Assembly: GCA_963995525.1 (NCBI GenBank)
Contig: OZ023206.1
Coordinates: forward strand, 4,718,795 to 4,782,794
Reading direction: 5' to 3'
Length of the DNA stretch: 64,000 nt
From: Escarpia spicata
Lineage: Eukaryota > Annelida > Polychaeta > Sabellida > Siboglinidae
Position numbers and translations under genes: made by a program. This document shows positions 50,490 through 62,864 of the stretch, piece after piece (the first letter of the stretch is position 1; each line of letters begins with the position of its first letter). The notes beneath the pieces are model-generated. The model was not told the origin of the DNA. It searched no databases and worked only from the letters and a program-made list of their open reading frames with translations.

Positions 50490-52080
50490 CTAATCATTGA
50501 GCTAAAATAGCCTTTCTGATTACACATTTACAGGAGCTGACATTAGCTATAGCAAACATTTGGCTAGCGCTACATCTCATGGGCAAATTGTTCAATATCC
50601 TGAAAGAGTTATTATATGCAACAACGAATTGCTGAAAATTAACTTTTCTAAAGTTCACCCATAACGCACACATATAGATATTACCAGAATACACTGTAAA
50701 TAGCTTATTGTTTACAGCAGTTGAACAAAAGTGGAATTTTTGATGTAACATATTACTCTTGGCATACAAAAGTCTCACTTTGCCTTGCATGTCAGACTCA
50801 TCAGACAAGTTATTAGAAATGACATGTCCAAGATATTTACAAGAGGTGGCAAAGTGTAACTTCTTTCCTCCTAATGTAATTTCTTTAGAAAGATTTGACT
50901 TTTTAGATTCAAAGTACATGACCAGGGATTTATCCGCATTGTACTGGACGTCATGCTCACATCCATATGAGTAACACATGTCTAGTAGTGTTTGTAGTCC
51001 TTTAGCAGAAGGTGCAAACAGAAGTAGATCATCGGCGTATATAAGGTGATTAACAACCATGTTATCAAGACTACAACCGATTTGTTTTTTTACCAGTTGT
51101 ATACTCAGATTATCCATATAAATGTTAAAAAGTAAAGGGGATAACTTCCCACTTTGCTTAACACCATTGCATACAGAGAAGAAGTCCGAGTAGGTATTTC
51201 CCCATCGTATGGATACACATCGATTATTGAATTCATTGCTGAGTACTCTTAAGATACATTTCGTTGTTCTAGTTTCGTTAAAAGTTTATATCGGTTGACA
51301 CGATCAAACGCCTTTGATGCATCTAAAAACGCGACCTGCATAGCTGAACCATGTTCAGTGTAGAACCTTAATAATTCCTTAAATGCAAACACGCATAACT
51401 CCGTTCCATGTTTAGGCTTAAAGCCAAATTGATTAGGAGTGGTTTCCAAGTACATTTTCATTATGTTAAAAAGAACAGTGTCTATTATCTTCGAAAATAT
51501 GTTCGATAAACATATTGGCCTATAATTCCCTTTGTCGTTTACTCGTCTATTCTTGTCTTTAATAATTGGTACAATAACAGACTGTGAAATTTCTTTTGGT
51601 GAATAACCATGCACCAGAATCGATGACACAAGGATAGACAAAAGCACAGCGAGTTGAGAGTCCATTAATAATATCCATCAGTTCAACTGCACCAACTGTC
51701 ATTCCCTCATTGCCCGTGGAACAATCATAACAAACTTTATCACATCGACTATCCTCCACATAAATAAATGTTCATAATGATGCTTCCACATTGACCCGAT
51801 GTTTACGTCACCGTGTATATTATCAATGTTTGTCGAAAGTTTTACTTTACTGTTCGTACAGTGCTTAATTTCTTTCCAGAATTTGTGGTGGTCTTTTTGA
51901 CACAACTATTCTGCAGTGTTATCAGCAATGATAGTTTCTTTCTCACTTTTACATTTTCTGATCGCCTGCTTGAATTTCATTCTGGATAATTTCATAACAT
52001 TAAAAAGATAAAATATTGTGAACACGACTTCAGCCATCCTTGTGTGGCTTACGCCGGACAACCACACTTGTTTTAATACT
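50490..52080 (-). pseudogene. Second non-LTR retrotransposon, reverse transcriptase remnant
   Basis: Read on the minus strand from right to left. KLSRMKFKQAIRKCKSEKET (about 51940-52000) and KDHHKFWKEIKHC then STNIDNIHGDVNI (51800-51900) are the usual linker before the polymerase. Then KGNYRPICLSNIFSKIIDTV (about 51520), QFGFKPKHGTELCVFAFKEL, VAFLDASKAFDRVN (about 51310), GVKQSGKLSPLLFNIYMDNL (51120-51170), the catalytic YADD in HLIYADDLLLFAPSA (about 51020-51060), and a tail with CKYLGHVISN. At least three frameshifts or stops separate these blocks (near 51255, 51665 and 51905). The endonuclease is not visible. It differs from the CR1 copies; the clade is not resolved. Confidence 0.85.
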
Positions 52081-52085
52081 TTCTG

Positions 52086-53560
52086 CTGATGTTTATTACG
52101 ACACCCGCCACCTTTGGTAACAAAACACATTGTTTTGTGAAAATACATAAAATGAAAGTTTCTAATATTATCTGACTGCCACCAATACTATTACCTTTGC
52201 AAAAAACATACAACCGAATGTGCTAATTCTCGTTTTCATGACTAATACTCAACTCCAAATGATAGCATGTTTTCTGCACGACAGATTTTCACACTTCACA
52301 CAAATTATACCAAACATCATTCGCTATATCTTTTTAGTGGATATCTAAACAAACACTGTTGTTTACCATAATGATATCTTCCTTCGTGTGTATCCAAGAC
52401 AGATGTGCAATGTCAATATCATTGGTCAATACTTTGTGAAAACTTTTAGAACGTTCAATTTGGATGTCGTAATAAACATGAATACCTCATAGTTTGCTGC
52501 ACCAACATCTTTATAAAACACGTTTTCACCTTCCATTTGGCACCATATCTCCAAAATATCGTCCACCGTGTGGTTTTGCGGAATTTGCTTTTAGGTTTAT
52601 TTAACATCAGCACTGGACTTTGAATGGTGGGGACGTCAACAACAGATGATTTGTGATTTCTCCATAGTCTGCATTTACTTGTAACACGATAGCGTGAAAT
52701 GTTGGAGAAAGTAGACTTCGGCACTGTGAATGACAAGATATGTATGTCTTCCTTGATGGGTAGACTCGGATTGACATTTTTAAGTGGCGTGCACCGAAAA
52801 ATCTGACGTCTTTCAACTCCTGTAGATTATGTTTATTACGACATCTGACGTCTTTCAACTCCTGTAGATGATGTTTATTACGACATCTGACGTCTTTCAA
52901 CTCTGTAGATGATGTTTATTACGACATCTGACGTCTTTCAACTCCTGTATATGATGTTTATTACGACATCTGCCACCCTTTGTTACAACAACCGTTGTTT
53001 GGAAGTTTGGAATGTGTTTGAATGCTTCCACTACTATTACCTTTGGTAAAAACAATACATAGGGAAATGGTTATTCTTGCTTTCACGCTAACTACTCTAC
53101 TCCTAATGATAACGCATTGTCTGCACTATACATTTTACTCAAACTAGACCAAACATCATTCTCTATATATATTTTATGAGTAAGGGAAAATACCTATTGT
53201 TTATCAAACATATTGCCTAATGTATATAAAAAATATGTAAGTGTACCATTTGGATGTCTTAATAAACATGCATATCTCATCGTTTCAATAATCCCGACAA
53301 CATATTATATAATGTTTTTGCCTTCCATTTGATAATGTATCATCAACATGTCTTCAAACGTGTAAACTGTGTACTTTCTGGACGGTTTGTTTAGCACCAG
53401 TACTGCATTTTTAAGCATGTTGGAGACAACACCAACTTTTTCACGATTTCTGTGAAGTCGCCATATGCAAGCCACTAAATACCTTACAATTTTGAAGAAA
53501 TAAATTCGCGACACTCTGAATGAAGAAATATGCATCTCTCTTGGCGGCTAAACTGGTGTT
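52086..53560. repeat. Diverged tandem duplication of about 0.7-0.86 kb
   Basis: 52086-52800 and 52949-53560 align in order: the TGATGTTTATTACGACA start, CTATTACCTTTG, ACCAAACATCATTC, TTTGGATGTC.TAATAAACAT, CCTTCCATTTG, TTAGCACCAG-like and GAATGA.GA.ATATG. On the minus strand both copies have related frames (VLMLNKPKSKF at 52455-52736 and VLVLNKPSRKY at 53305-53535), but both are short and no family is recognised. Confidence 0.65.
52800..52970. repeat. 42-bp tandem repeat, four copies
   Basis: TGACGTCTTTCAACTCCTGT then AGATGATGTTTATTACGACA and TC, repeated at 42, 41 and 42 bp. Each copy carries one TTTATTACGACA motif. Confidence 0.93.
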
Positions 53561-54660
53561 TCCTTTCACTGCAGCTCAGACAACATGGTAGTGGTCCTTC
53601 CCAAGTCCTGTTTCAAATAACTGCCTGGACTACTTCGGCCCAAAGACAGAGCGCTATGCTACACTGAAACCCGCTGCATGCATACTTGAAATTCTTCCAT
53701 TTTTATAATAAAACTTTATCAAAAGTCCGTTGGTGTCTCTGTTTAAAAAAGTTTAATTTATGTTGATAGGTTGCCATTATCCTTCCCAAGAGAGACATTC
53801 CATGGTTCCCCTCAGTGAAGGACAAAATCCTTATTTAGCAAATATGAAAAATCATACAAAAAATAAAGTATATATCATCAAATTGTAATTTTTGCAGTTA
53901 GCTATTATTACGATTTAGTACATAGGCTTAAAATACCACGAAAACGACATCATCCATGTTCATGGCATATTTGGATTATTATTAACAAAACTGTTTATTA
54001 CGACATCCGTATTTTAATGCATATTACTACGGGACCACATGACAATATTCTAAATGTATTTGACTATTTTATTAGTGTAGTGTGTATGCCTCTTTTGTGC
54101 TTACTATTTTAAATAAAAACCAAATATGTATATGTACAATATTTTTCTTTTAAAGACACGGATATTTTACTTCGAAAAATCACTTACGCCAACCCAATGA
54201 TTATTTTTAAACACAACTACAACGTTAAATAGTTACCCCTAAGAGACACTCACTTATGCCATAACATCCCGTATTACCCCATAAACGCGTCCTCCACAAG
54301 GGTCGGAAGTCGTAATAAACATTGTAGTGTTTTGGCTATACAGATGAGCTAATGGCCATACATTACAATAGGGATGCAGGAAGATTTGTATTAATTGACT
54401 TCTTGTAGCATAATCTAACTGGTACTGGTGCAAAATAAGATGATAACTATATAGCTTAGGAGAAGCTAGATGTCGTAGTAAACATTTCTTAAAAGGGTCG
54501 TAACATTTTTGTGATTCCAAACATGTCTGATTGTATATTGGTTGGAAGTAATACAGAAATAATTTGTTCATACGTAGATATAACCATCCCCTGTATAATA
54601 GGAATGTTATTCTGTATGTGTTTGAATGTTATTTATCATGGATGTCGTAATAAACAGCAA

Positions 54661-55114
54661 ATCTGTGGACAACATAAATTGGTCCCCCAAAACAATGTTT
54701 CCAACGTTTTCATAGATCGACAATTGCGCATGTCACAATTTCATGTATTTTCTGAAACACAGTCTCAGAAAAGTAAGGAAAAAGAAAGGTCCTAGTGCCA
54801 TAAATAATAGTTAAAATCTGTGGTGTAAGAAGTGGAAAATCACAACAAAAGACACGCATTTTGGGGAACTCCTCATTTTTTGAGAGGATATATCTCTAAA
54901 ACTATTGGACCGTTGACGTAAATTGAGCAGGCAGCTTACAGATAATTGGACTGCTTTTCATTAGCACTTAAACAGATGGATGTACAGTAATTTTTGTGAC
55001 ATCAAGAGTTTATCAAAATCAGAAATACTTTTTTGTAGTTTGCCAAAAACCTGTTGTCCTCAGGTGAACATTGTGTTAAGGGTGAGCAGAACCATTATTC
55101 AAACATTGTAAGCT
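54661..55114. other. No gene recognised
   Basis: AT-rich sequence before the expanded SINE. Confidence 0.45.
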
Positions 55115-55134
55115 AAAAAAAAGGTAAAGGTATT

Positions 55135-57373
55135 TTCTTATATAGCGCTGTATCCACTCCTTAGGACTCCTCGGAGCGCTTTACACTTTACTCCCTGGCA
55201 GACCTGTTCTTATATAGCGCAGTATCCACTCCTTAGGTCTCCTCAGTGCGCTTTACACTTTACTCCCTGGCAGACCTGTTCTTATATAGCGCAGTATCCA
55301 CTCCTTAGGACTCCTCAGTGCGCTTTACACTTTACTCCCTGGCAGACGTGTTCTTATATAGCGCAGTATCCACTCCTTAGGACTCTTCAGTGCGCTTTAC
55401 ACTTTACTCCCTGGCAGACCTGTTCTTATATAGCGCAGTATCCACTCCTTAGGACTCCTCAGTGCGCTTTACACTTTATTCCCTGGCAGACCTGTTCTTA
55501 TATAGCGCAGTATCCACTCCTTAGGTCTCCTCAGTGCGCTTTACACTTTACTCCCTGGCAGACCTGTTCTTATATAGCGCAGTATCCACTCCTTAGGACT
55601 CCTCAGTGCGCTTTACACTTTACTCCCTGGCAGACCTGTTCTTATGTAGCGCAGTATCCACTCCTTAGGACTCCTCAGTGCACTTTACACTTTATTCCCT
55701 GGCAGACCTGTTCTTATATAGCGCAGTATCCACTCCTTAGGTCTCCTCAGTGCGCTTTACACTTTATTCCCTGGCAGACCTGTTCTTATATAGCGCAGTA
55801 TCCACTCCTTAGGACTCCTCAGTGCGCTTTACACTTTATTCCCTGGCAGACCTGTTCTTATATAGCGCAGTATCCACTCCTTAGGTCTCCTCAGTGCGCT
55901 TTACACTTTACTCCCTGGAAGACCTGTTCTTATACAGCGCAGTATCCACTCCTTAGGACTCCTCAGTGCGCTTTACACTTTACTGCCTGGCAGACCTGTT
56001 CTTATATAGCGCAGTATCCACTCCTTAGGACTCCTCAGTGCACTTTACACTTTATTCCCTGGCAGACCTGTTCTTATATAGCGCAGTATCCACTCCTTAG
56101 GACTCCTCAGTGCGCTTTACACTTTATTCCCTGGCAGACCTGTTCTTATATAGCGCAGTATCCACTCCTTAGGTCTCCTCAGTGCGCTTTACACTTTACT
56201 GCCTGGCAGACCTGTTCTTATATAGCGCAGTATCCACTCCTTAGGTCTCCTCGGTGCGCTTTACACTTTATTCCCTGGCAGACCTGTTCTTATACAGCGC
56301 AGTATCCACTCCTTAGGACTCCTCAGTGCACTTTACACTTTACTCCCTGGCAGACCTGTTCTTATATAGCGCAGTATCCACTCCTTAGGACTCCTTGGTG
56401 CGCTTTACACTTTACTCCCTGGCAGACCTGTTCTTATATAGCGCAGTATCCACTCCTTAGGACTCTTCAGTGCGCTTTACACTTTACTCCCTGGCAGACC
56501 TGTTCTTATATAGCGCAGTATCCACTCCTTAGGACTCCTCAGTGCGCTTTACACTTTATTCCCTGGCAGACCTGTTCTTATATAGCGCAGTATCCACTCC
56601 TTAGGTCTCCTCAGTGCGCTTTACACTTTACTCCCTGGCAGACCTGTTCTTATATAGCGCAGTATCCACTCCTTAGGACTCCTCAGTGCGCTTTACACTT
56701 TACTCCCTGGCAGACCTGTTCTTATGTAGCGCAGTATCCACTCCTTAGGACTCCTCAGTGCACTTTACACTTTATTCCCTGGCAGACCTGTTCTTATATA
56801 GCGCAGTATCCACTCCTTAGGTCTCCTCAGTGCGCTTTACACTTTATTCCCTGGCAGACCTGTTCTTATATAGCGCAGTATCCACTCCTTAGGACTCCTC
56901 AGTGCGCTTTACACTTTATTCCCTGGCAGACCTGTTCTTATATAGCGCAGTATCCACTCCTTAGGTCTCCTCAGTGCGCTTTACACTTTACTCCCTGGAA
57001 GACCTGTTCTTATACAGCGCAGTATCCACTCCTTAGGACTCCTCAGTGCGCTTTACACTTTACTGCCTGGCAGACCTGTTCTTATATAGCGCAGTATCCA
57101 CTCCTTAGGACTCCTCAGTGCACTTTACACTTTATTCCCTGGCAGACCTGTTCTTATATAGCGCAGTATCCACTCCTTAGGACTCCTCAGTGCGCTTTAC
57201 ACTTTATTCCCTGGCAGACCTGTTCTTATATAGCGCAGTATCCACTCCTTAGGTCTCCTCAGTGTGCTTTACATTTTACTCCCTGGCAGACCTGTTCTTA
57301 TATAGCGCAGTATCCACTCCTTAGGACTCCTCAGTGCGCTTTACACTTTACTCCCTGGCAGACCTGTTCTTAT
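55135..57373. repeat. 72-bp minisatellite, left block, about 31 copies
   Basis: The + strand unit is TTCTTATATAGCGCAGTATC, CACTCCTTAGGACTCCTCAG, TGCGCTTTACACTTTACTCC, CTGGCAGACCTG. The first copy (GCGCTGTATCC...CTCGGAGCGC) is closest to the SINE tail. Positions 55349-56184 are repeated without a single difference at 56429-57264. Confidence 0.97.
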
Positions 57374-60346
57374 TTACAAGATTTAACAAGATTGCCACCC
57401 AGAGAATTAACTCTAGGTAGCAGGTGGACAAGGAAGCCCTTGGCTTATCGAGAGCCCAACCTTTTTATCTATGTGTATCCCGCCCGTCTGAGGTATGTGT
57501 CGATTTTATTTTTAAACATATTCACGCTACTAGCACCCACACAATCAGCAGGTAATCTGTTCCATTCATTTACAGTCCTTTGTGAAAATGAAAACTTTCT
57601 TATATCCAATCTACTCTGCTCCTTTGCTAATGCAAGATCATGTCCTCTAGTCCTTCTATCTTTCTTAACTGAGAAAAACATATTTCTATCAATATTTTCA
57701 TAACCCTTCAATATTTTAAACACTTCTATCTGATCTCCACTCAATCTCCTGGTCTCTAGTGTTGTTAAACCGCATTTTTTTAGGCATATTTCATAACTAA
57801 GATCCCTCAGATTTGGTATCATTTTAGTTGCTCTCCTCTGCACTCTTTCTAGCATATCTATGTCCTTCCTGCGATATGGCCTCCACGCTTGAATACAATA
57901 TTCTAAATGAGGCCTAACTATTGTTTTGTACAGCGGTATTATTAGCTCTTTTTCCTTATACGTTATGTTTCGCCTAATTAATCCAAGGATTTGATTTCCC
58001 TTTGAAGCTGCAATTCCGCACTGCTCTGAAATCTTCATATCAGCACTAACGGTTAACCCTAAGTCCTTTTCTTTTACAGTAGTACTTAGTACAGTACCCC
58101 CCATTGTATATTCTACCTCTTCGTTCCCATATCCTATGAGGAGGCATTTACATTTCCCAAAATTGAACATCATTTGCCACTTTTCAGACCATTTGATCAA
58201 CCTGTCAAGATCATCTTGTAAATGCTGTCTATCTCCATCACTTTTAATCCTTCTAAACACTTTTGTATCATCCGCAAATTTCAACACCTTGCTTGTTATT
58301 TCATCATCCAAATCGTTGATGTATATTAAGAATAATATAGGACCTAATACTGATCCCTGTGGTACCCCACTCAATACCGATTTCCAGTTTGAAGCCTCCC
58401 CATCAACTACTACACGTTGTCTTCTGTCAATCAGCCATTGTTCTATCCAGTTTATTATACCATTTCCTATGCCATGGGCCTTTAGTTTAAGCAGTAATCT
58501 TTGATGTGGTACTTTGTCAAAAGCTTTTTGAAAATCTAAGTAGACGATATCTACTGGTGATCCCTCATCTACCCACTTAGTGATGTCTTCCAAAAAACAT
58601 AACATATTTGTTAAGCATGACCTCGCTTTAAAAAAACCATGTTGAGATGGGTTTATCAAGTTTTGTTTAACAAGAAAATCCACCATGTGATCTTTAATTA
58701 GTCTTTCTAATAATTTACAAATCACTGATGTTAAACTCACTGGTCTATAGTTCTCTGACTTGTTTCTCGAACCTTTTTTGAATAACGGTATAATGTTTGC
58801 TTCTTTCCATTCTATAGGAACCACTCCCTCTTCTAATGACAAGTTGAAAACTGTTGCAAGTGGTATGCTAATTTGTTCTACAATTTCCAATAGTAGTTTG
58901 GGTGGAATACCATCCACTCCAGGTGATTTATTATCCTTCATAGCCCTTATTTTCTTAGCTACCATTTCCGGGGTTACAATTAATTGTCCTAAATAGTCTG
59001 AATCTGCCCCCTTGAACTTAGCCTCTGGTATTGGCAGTGAACTAATATCTTCCCTGGTAAACACTGAACTAAAGTACTCATTCAGGTCTTCTGCCATTAT
59101 GAATCCCTCTGATATTATATTTCCAGCACTATCTTCTAGAGGACCGACGTTATCTTGAACTTTCTGTTTGCTTCGAACATACGCATAAAAACTCTTGCTG
59201 TCATGTTTTATATTACTAGCTAATTGTTGTTCTCTTTGAATTTCTAATTTCAGCTGTAGCTTGGTTAAGTGCTTTTTTATAATTGTTGTAGTCTTCATCA
59301 TTTCCAGTACATCCATATGACTTCCACATCATTTGTTTATACTTAATTTTTCTAATGGCTTCTTTCGATAAGTGTTTCTTTTTGGACCGTTTTCCTTGTT
59401 TTTTGAAGGGTACAAATTTATCGATTACGCACTTAATTTCACTTTTTTAATATATTCCAGCATTCTGTTGCCATCTTATTTTTCAGTGTCTTATTCCAGT
59501 CTATCTTTGCTAAATATTTCCTCATGTCCTTATACCTTCCTTTGTGGAAATTTCTCCTATACTGCTTTTTGCTATTCCTTTCTGATTTTACTTTGATGGT
59601 AAAATGTATCTGGCTGTGATCGATACTCCCCAGTGGCTCACATATCTTGACATTGTCAACTAATTCATTCTGTGAGGACAAAACTATGTCTAACACATTC
59701 TCACCCCTGGTTGGTTCTAGCACATGTTGAGAAAGGAATGTATCTTGAACTAAAACTAAAAACTTGTGGTCCTCTCTCCCCATACTCTGTAGAGATTTCC
59801 ATTGTATATGCCCATGGTTAAAATCCCCCATAATAATACAGTCCCGTTTGCTTACTTCCCTTATAGCGTTTTGTATTTTTTCATTCTCTTCTATGCTTAT
59901 GTTTGGACTTCGATAAACTAACCCAACTGTTAACGTTGAGTTTCCTGTAACTATGTTACACCAAACAGCTTCTTCGCAATCTGCTTCTCTTTCGAATTTT
60001 ATTTCATAAGCCTGAATAGATTCTTTAATATATAAAATAACTCCACCTCCCTTTCTTCCTATTCTATCTTTTCTAAACATTACATATCCTGTCAGTCCCA
60101 ATTCAGCATCTGATATATTGGTGGTGGTCCAGGATTCGGTTATACCTATTATATGAGGGTCAATATCTTCTACCATAATGTTTAGTTCATTTCTTTTGTT
60201 TACTATACTCCTTGCATTTAAACAAACACATTTATACCCAGCTTCAGAAGAGTTTTCCAGACTGTTATTTGTTGATTTATTTCTGCTGTCTTTATCTATG
60301 CCTCCATTTTCAGGCTTTTCTGTGAGTCCCCCCTGCGAATCTAGTT
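57372..60346 (-). mobile_element. CR1-like LINE copy 2, inserted in the 72-bp array
   Basis: The 3' end lies at 57372 (reverse complement ...GGCAATCTTGTTAAATCTTG then TAAAT). The 5' end is at about 60346, where the sequence switches from CTAGATTCGCAGG (on the minus strand) directly to the array. The ORF1 part is absent, so the copy is 5'-truncated at a point equivalent to 44747 of copy 1. Array sequence CCTGTTCTTAT on the left and TATATAGCGCAG on the right overlaps by only about 3 bases, so any target-site duplication is very short. Confidence 0.92.
57469..60345 (-). pseudogene. CR1 ORF2 of copy 2: endonuclease and reverse transcriptase (two frameshifts)
   Basis: On the minus strand the endonuclease frame (60345 to about 59440) has YKCVCLNARSIVNKRNELNI, PHIIGITESWTTT, GLVYRSPNISIEENEKIQ and MGDFNHGHIQW. 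An A-run change near 59450 ends this frame after ECWNILKK. A small deletion near 59225, between NSKR and LASNIKHDSKSF, shifts back. From there to 57469 the frame is uninterrupted: SPGVDGIPPKLLLEIVEQIS, YLDFQKAFDKVPHQ, SGVPQGSVLGPILFLIYIND, FADD, RPHLEYCIQAWRPYRRKD and WNRLPADCVGASSVNMFKNK. The Tyr codon lost in copy 1 and the frame lost at 45171 are intact here, so the two copies died independently. Confidence 0.9.
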
Positions 60347-62864
60347 TATATAGCGCAGTATCCACTCCTTAGGACTCCTCAGTGCGTTTTACACTTTACT
60401 CCCTGGCAGACCTGTTCTTATATAGCGCAGTATCCACTCCTTAGGAATCCTCGGTGCGCTTTACACTTTACTCCCTGGCAGACCTGTCCTTATATAGCGC
60501 AGTATCCACTCCTTAGGACTCCTCGGTGCGTTTTACACTTTACTCCCTGGCAGACCTGTCCTTATATAGTGCAGTATCCACTCCTTAGGACTCCTCGGTG
60601 CACTTTACACTTTACTCCCTGGCAGACCTGTTCTTATATAGCGCAGTATCCACTCCTTAGGACTCCTCGGTGCGCTTTACATTTTACTCCCTGGCAGACC
60701 TGTTCTTATATAGCGCAGTATCCACTCCTTAGGACTCCTCGGTGCGCTTTACACTTTACTCCCTGGCAGACCTGTTCTTATATAGCACAGTATCCACTCC
60801 TTAGGACTCATCGGTGCACTTTACACTTTACTCCCTGGCAGACCTGTTCTTATATAGCGCAGTATCCACTCCTTAGGACTCCTCGGTGCGCTTTATACTT
60901 TACTCCCTGGAAGACCTGTTCTTATATAGCGCAGTATCCACTCCTTAGGACTCCTCGGTGCGCTTTACACTTTACTCCCTGGCAGACCTGTTCTTATATA
61001 GCGCAGTATCCACTCCTTAGGACTCCTCAGTGCACTTTACACTTTACTCCCTGGCAGACCTGTTCTTATACAGCACAGTATCCACTCCTTAGGACTCCTC
61101 AGTGCACTTTACACTTTATTCCCTGGCAGACCTGTTCTTATATAGCGCAGTATCCACTCCTTAGGACTCCTCAGTGCACTTTACACTTTATTCCCTGGCA
61201 GACCTGTTCTTATATAGCGCAGTATCCACTCCTTAGGACTCCTCAGTGCGCTTTACACTTTACTCCCTCGCAGACCTGTTCTTATATAGCGCAGTATCCA
61301 CTCCTTAGGACTCCCCAGTGCGCTTTACACTTTACTCCCTGACAGACCTGTTCTTATATAGCACACTATCCACTCCTTAGGTCTCCTCAGTGCGCTTTAC
61401 ACTTTACTCCCTGGCAGACCTGTTCTTATATAGCGCACTATCCACTCCTTAGGACTCCCCAGTGCGCTTTACACTTTACTCCCTGGCAGACCTGTTCTTA
61501 TATAGTGCAGTATCCACTCCTTAGGACTCCTCAGTGCACTTTACACTTTACTCCCTGGCAGACCTGTTCTTATATAGCGCAGTATCCACTCCTTAGGACT
61601 CCCCAGTGCGCTTTACACTTTACTCCCTGGCAGACCTGTTCTTATATAGCGCAGTATCCACTCCTTAGGACTCCTCAGTGCGCTTTACACTTTATTCCCT
61701 GGCAGACCTGTTCTTATACAGCTCAGTATCCACTCCTTAGGACTCCTCAGTGCAATTTACACTTTATTCCCTGGCAGACCTGTTCTTATACAGCGCAGTA
61801 TCCACTCCTTAGGACTCCTCAGTGCAATTTACACTTTATTCCCTGGCAGACCTGTTCTTATACAGCGCAGTATCCACTCCTTAGGACTCCTCAGTGCACT
61901 TTACACTTTATTCCCTGGCAGACCTGTTCTTATATAACACAGTATCCACTCCTTAGGACTCATCGGGGCGCTTTACACTTTACTCCCTGGCAGACCTGTT
62001 CTTATATAGCGCAGTATCCTCTCCTTAAGACTCCTTAGTGCGCTTTACACTTTACTCCCTGACAAACCTGTTCTTATATAGCGCAGTATCCACTCCTTAG
62101 GACTCCTCAGTGCGCTTTACACTTTACTCCCTGGCAGACCTGTTCTTATATAGCGCAGTATCCACTCCTTAGGACTCCTCAGTGCGCTTTACACTTTATT
62201 CCCTGGCAGACCTGTTCTTATATAGCGCAGTATCCACTCCTTAGGACTCCCCAGTGCGCTTTACACTTTATTCCCTGGCAGACCTTTCTTATATAGCGCA
62301 GTATCCACTCCTTAGGACTCCTCAGTGCGCTTTACACTTTATTCCCTGGCAGACCTGTTCTTATACAGCGCAGTATCCACTCCTTAGGACTCCTCAGTGC
62401 AATTTACACTTTATTCCCTGGCAGACCTGTTCTTACATAGCACAGTATCCACTCCTTAGGACTCCTCGGTACGCTTTACACTTTACTCCCTGGCAGACCT
62501 GTTCTTATATAGCGCAGTATCCACTCCTTAGGACTCCTCGGTGCACTTTACTCTTTACTCCCTGGCAGACCTGTTCTTATATAGCGCAGTATCCACTCCT
62601 TAGGACTCCTCAGTGCGCTTTACACTTTACTCCCTGGCAGACCTGTTCTTATATAGCGCAGTATCCACTCCTTAGGTCTCCTCAGTGCAATTTACACTTT
62701 ACTCCCTGGCAGACCTGTTCTTACATAGCACAGTATCCACTCCTTAGAACTCCTCAGTGCAATTTACACTTTACTCCCTGGCAGACCTGTTCTTACATAG
62801 CGCAGTATCCACTCCTTAGGACTCCTCGGTGCACTTTACACTTTACTCCCCGGCAGACCTGTTC
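60346..62864. repeat. 72-bp minisatellite, right block, about 35 copies
   Basis: Same unit as 55135-57373. G-variants (CTCGGTGCG) dominate up to about 60980 and CTCAGTGC with TGCAATTTAC variants follow, so variants are clustered by position. Because 72 is a multiple of three, one frame stays open for long runs (LLRTPRCALHFTPWQTCSYI); it is not a gene. Confidence 0.97.

Larger units (their letters stand above)
52086..54660. repeat. Region with 11 copies of a TTTATTACGACA motif in both orientations
   Basis: The motif TTTATTACGACA is on the + strand at 52092, 52832, 52874, 52915, 52957 and 53994. Its complement TGTCGTAATAAA (or a one-base variant) is at 52465, 53255, 54308, 54471 and 54643. Three convergent pairs (52092/52465, 52957/53255 and 53994/54308) enclose 310-385 bp each, as terminal inverted repeats would. 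I found no protein-coding explanation that holds for both orientations. Confidence 0.7.
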
